From the NCBI GenBank assembly GCA_964394815.1, contig CAYMZC010000151.1, positions 1 through 5,905 of the forward strand: a DNA stretch of 5,905 nt. Direction: 5' to 3'. Shown here piece after piece: positions 5,325 through 5,905 of this stretch; within the stretch, counting starts at the first letter, position 1; each line of letters begins with the position of its first letter. The DNA comes from Sandaracinobacteroides sp964394815 (GTDB taxonomy: Bacteria; Pseudomonadota; Alphaproteobacteria; Sphingomonadales; Sphingomonadaceae). A model generated the notes under the pieces. The model saw only the letters and a program-made list of their open reading frames with translations, did not search any database and was not told the origin of the DNA. Both the position numbers and the translations under genes were made by a program.

Positions 5325-5905
5325 ATGAGCAAAGTTTCCAGCGGCGACAGCAAAAGCATCCTCTACTGCTCCTTCTGCGGAAAGAGCCAGCATGAGGTGA
5401 AGAAGCTGATCGCAGGGCCTACCGTCTTCATCTGTGATGAATGTGTCGAGCTTTGCAACGACATCATCCGCGAGGAAACGAAGAACGCCCTGGTCAAGAC
5501 GCGGGACGGCGTGCCCACCCCGCGCGAGATCATGAAGGTGCTCGACGATTATGTGATCGGCCAGTCCCAGGCCAAGCGCGTTCTCTCCGTCGCGGTTCAC
5601 AACCATTACAAGCGCCTCTCCCATGGCGGGAAGGGCGCGGAGGTTGAACTCGCCAAGTCGAACATCCTGCTCGTCGGGCCGACCGGCTGCGGAAAGACGC
5701 TGCTTGCCCAGACTCTTGCCCGCATTCTCGACGTGCCCTTCACCATGGCCGACGCCACCACCCTGACCGAAGCCGGCTATGTGGGCGAGGATGTCGAGAA
5801 CATCATCCTGAAGCTGCTGCAGGCGAGCGACTATAATGTCGAGCGCGCCCAGCGCGGCATCGTCTACATCGACGAGATCGACAAGATCAGCCGCAAGGCC
5901 GACAA
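5325..5905 (+). CDS. clpX: ClpX, ATP-dependent unfoldase subunit of ClpXP (3' end cut by window)
   Basis: ClpX is the AAA+ hexamer that recognises, unfolds and feeds proteins into ClpP. The first 193 complete codons are present, of about 420 expected. The N-terminal zinc-binding domain has four cysteines in two pairs, Cys15/Cys18 (YCSFCGKS) and Cys37/Cys40 (FICDECVELC), at the same positions as in E. coli. Walker A is GPTGCGKT (118-125), Walker B IVYIDEID (179-186), and the substrate-gripping pore-1 loop is GYVG (151-154). LLQASDYNVERAQRGIVYID is typical of alphaproteobacteria. The frame is open to the last base and no damage is seen; the truncation is only the window edge. It probably shares a transcript with clpP, and lon often follows in this gene order, but that lies outside. 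Confidence 0.97.
   Translation, partial: MSKVSSGDSKSILYCSFCGKSQHEVKKLIAGPTVFICDECVELCNDIIREETKNALVKTRDGVPTPREIMKVLDDYVIGQSQAKRVLSVAVHNHYKRLSHGGKGAEVELAKSNILLVGPTGCGKTLLAQTLARILDVPFTMADATTLTEAGYVGEDVENIILKLLQASDYNVERAQRGIVYIDEIDKISRKAD

Noticed and set aside
5289..5624. Minus-strand open frame opposite clpX
   Set aside because: It mirrors the well-conserved ClpX zinc-domain and early AAA+ coding sequence and has no support of its own.

Overview
The window looks like a 5.9-kb end of a contig from a GC-rich alphaproteobacterium. Sphingomonadales is my best guess. The reasons are the style of the ClpX and ClpP sequences and the presence of a sigma-28 (FliA) gene, which many other alphaproteobacterial flagellar systems lack. 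The placement is recognition by eye, not a search result. The first 35 bases are not biological: positions 2-35 match the Illumina P7/TruSeq adapter with one mismatch.

Layout. 36-541 (+) is the 3' end of a flagellin gene, closed by a strong intrinsic terminator. 542-750 is a convergent intergenic gap with one terminator for each strand. 751-4339 (-) is a tight three-gene flagellar operon, read from right to left: a lytic transglycosylase with an SLT domain, flhA (export-gate protein) and fliA (sigma-28), with gaps of 3 and 1 bases. Its promoter region (4351-4366, -) holds a near-perfect sigma-54 (-24/-12) element. 4340-4471 is a divergent intergenic region. 4472-5209 (+) is clpP, followed after 115 bases by the first 193 codons of clpX, which runs off the window.

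How the genes fit together. Sigma-54 would drive the operon that supplies a peptidoglycan-cutting enzyme, the FlhA export gate and FliA. FliA in turn normally drives late genes such as flagellin, which lies just downstream and converges on the operon. ClpP and ClpX form the ClpXP protease and belong to general proteostasis; their closeness to flagellar genes may be only positional.

I see no mobile element, CRISPR array, tRNA or rRNA, and no clear new multi-gene system. The points most worth a second look are the adapter-derived false N-terminus of the flagellin, the sigma-54 site with its awkward start codon, the transglycosylase without a visible signal peptide, an unusually long ClpP propeptide with a 12-base tandem repeat, and two perfect 20-base palindromes inside coding sequence.
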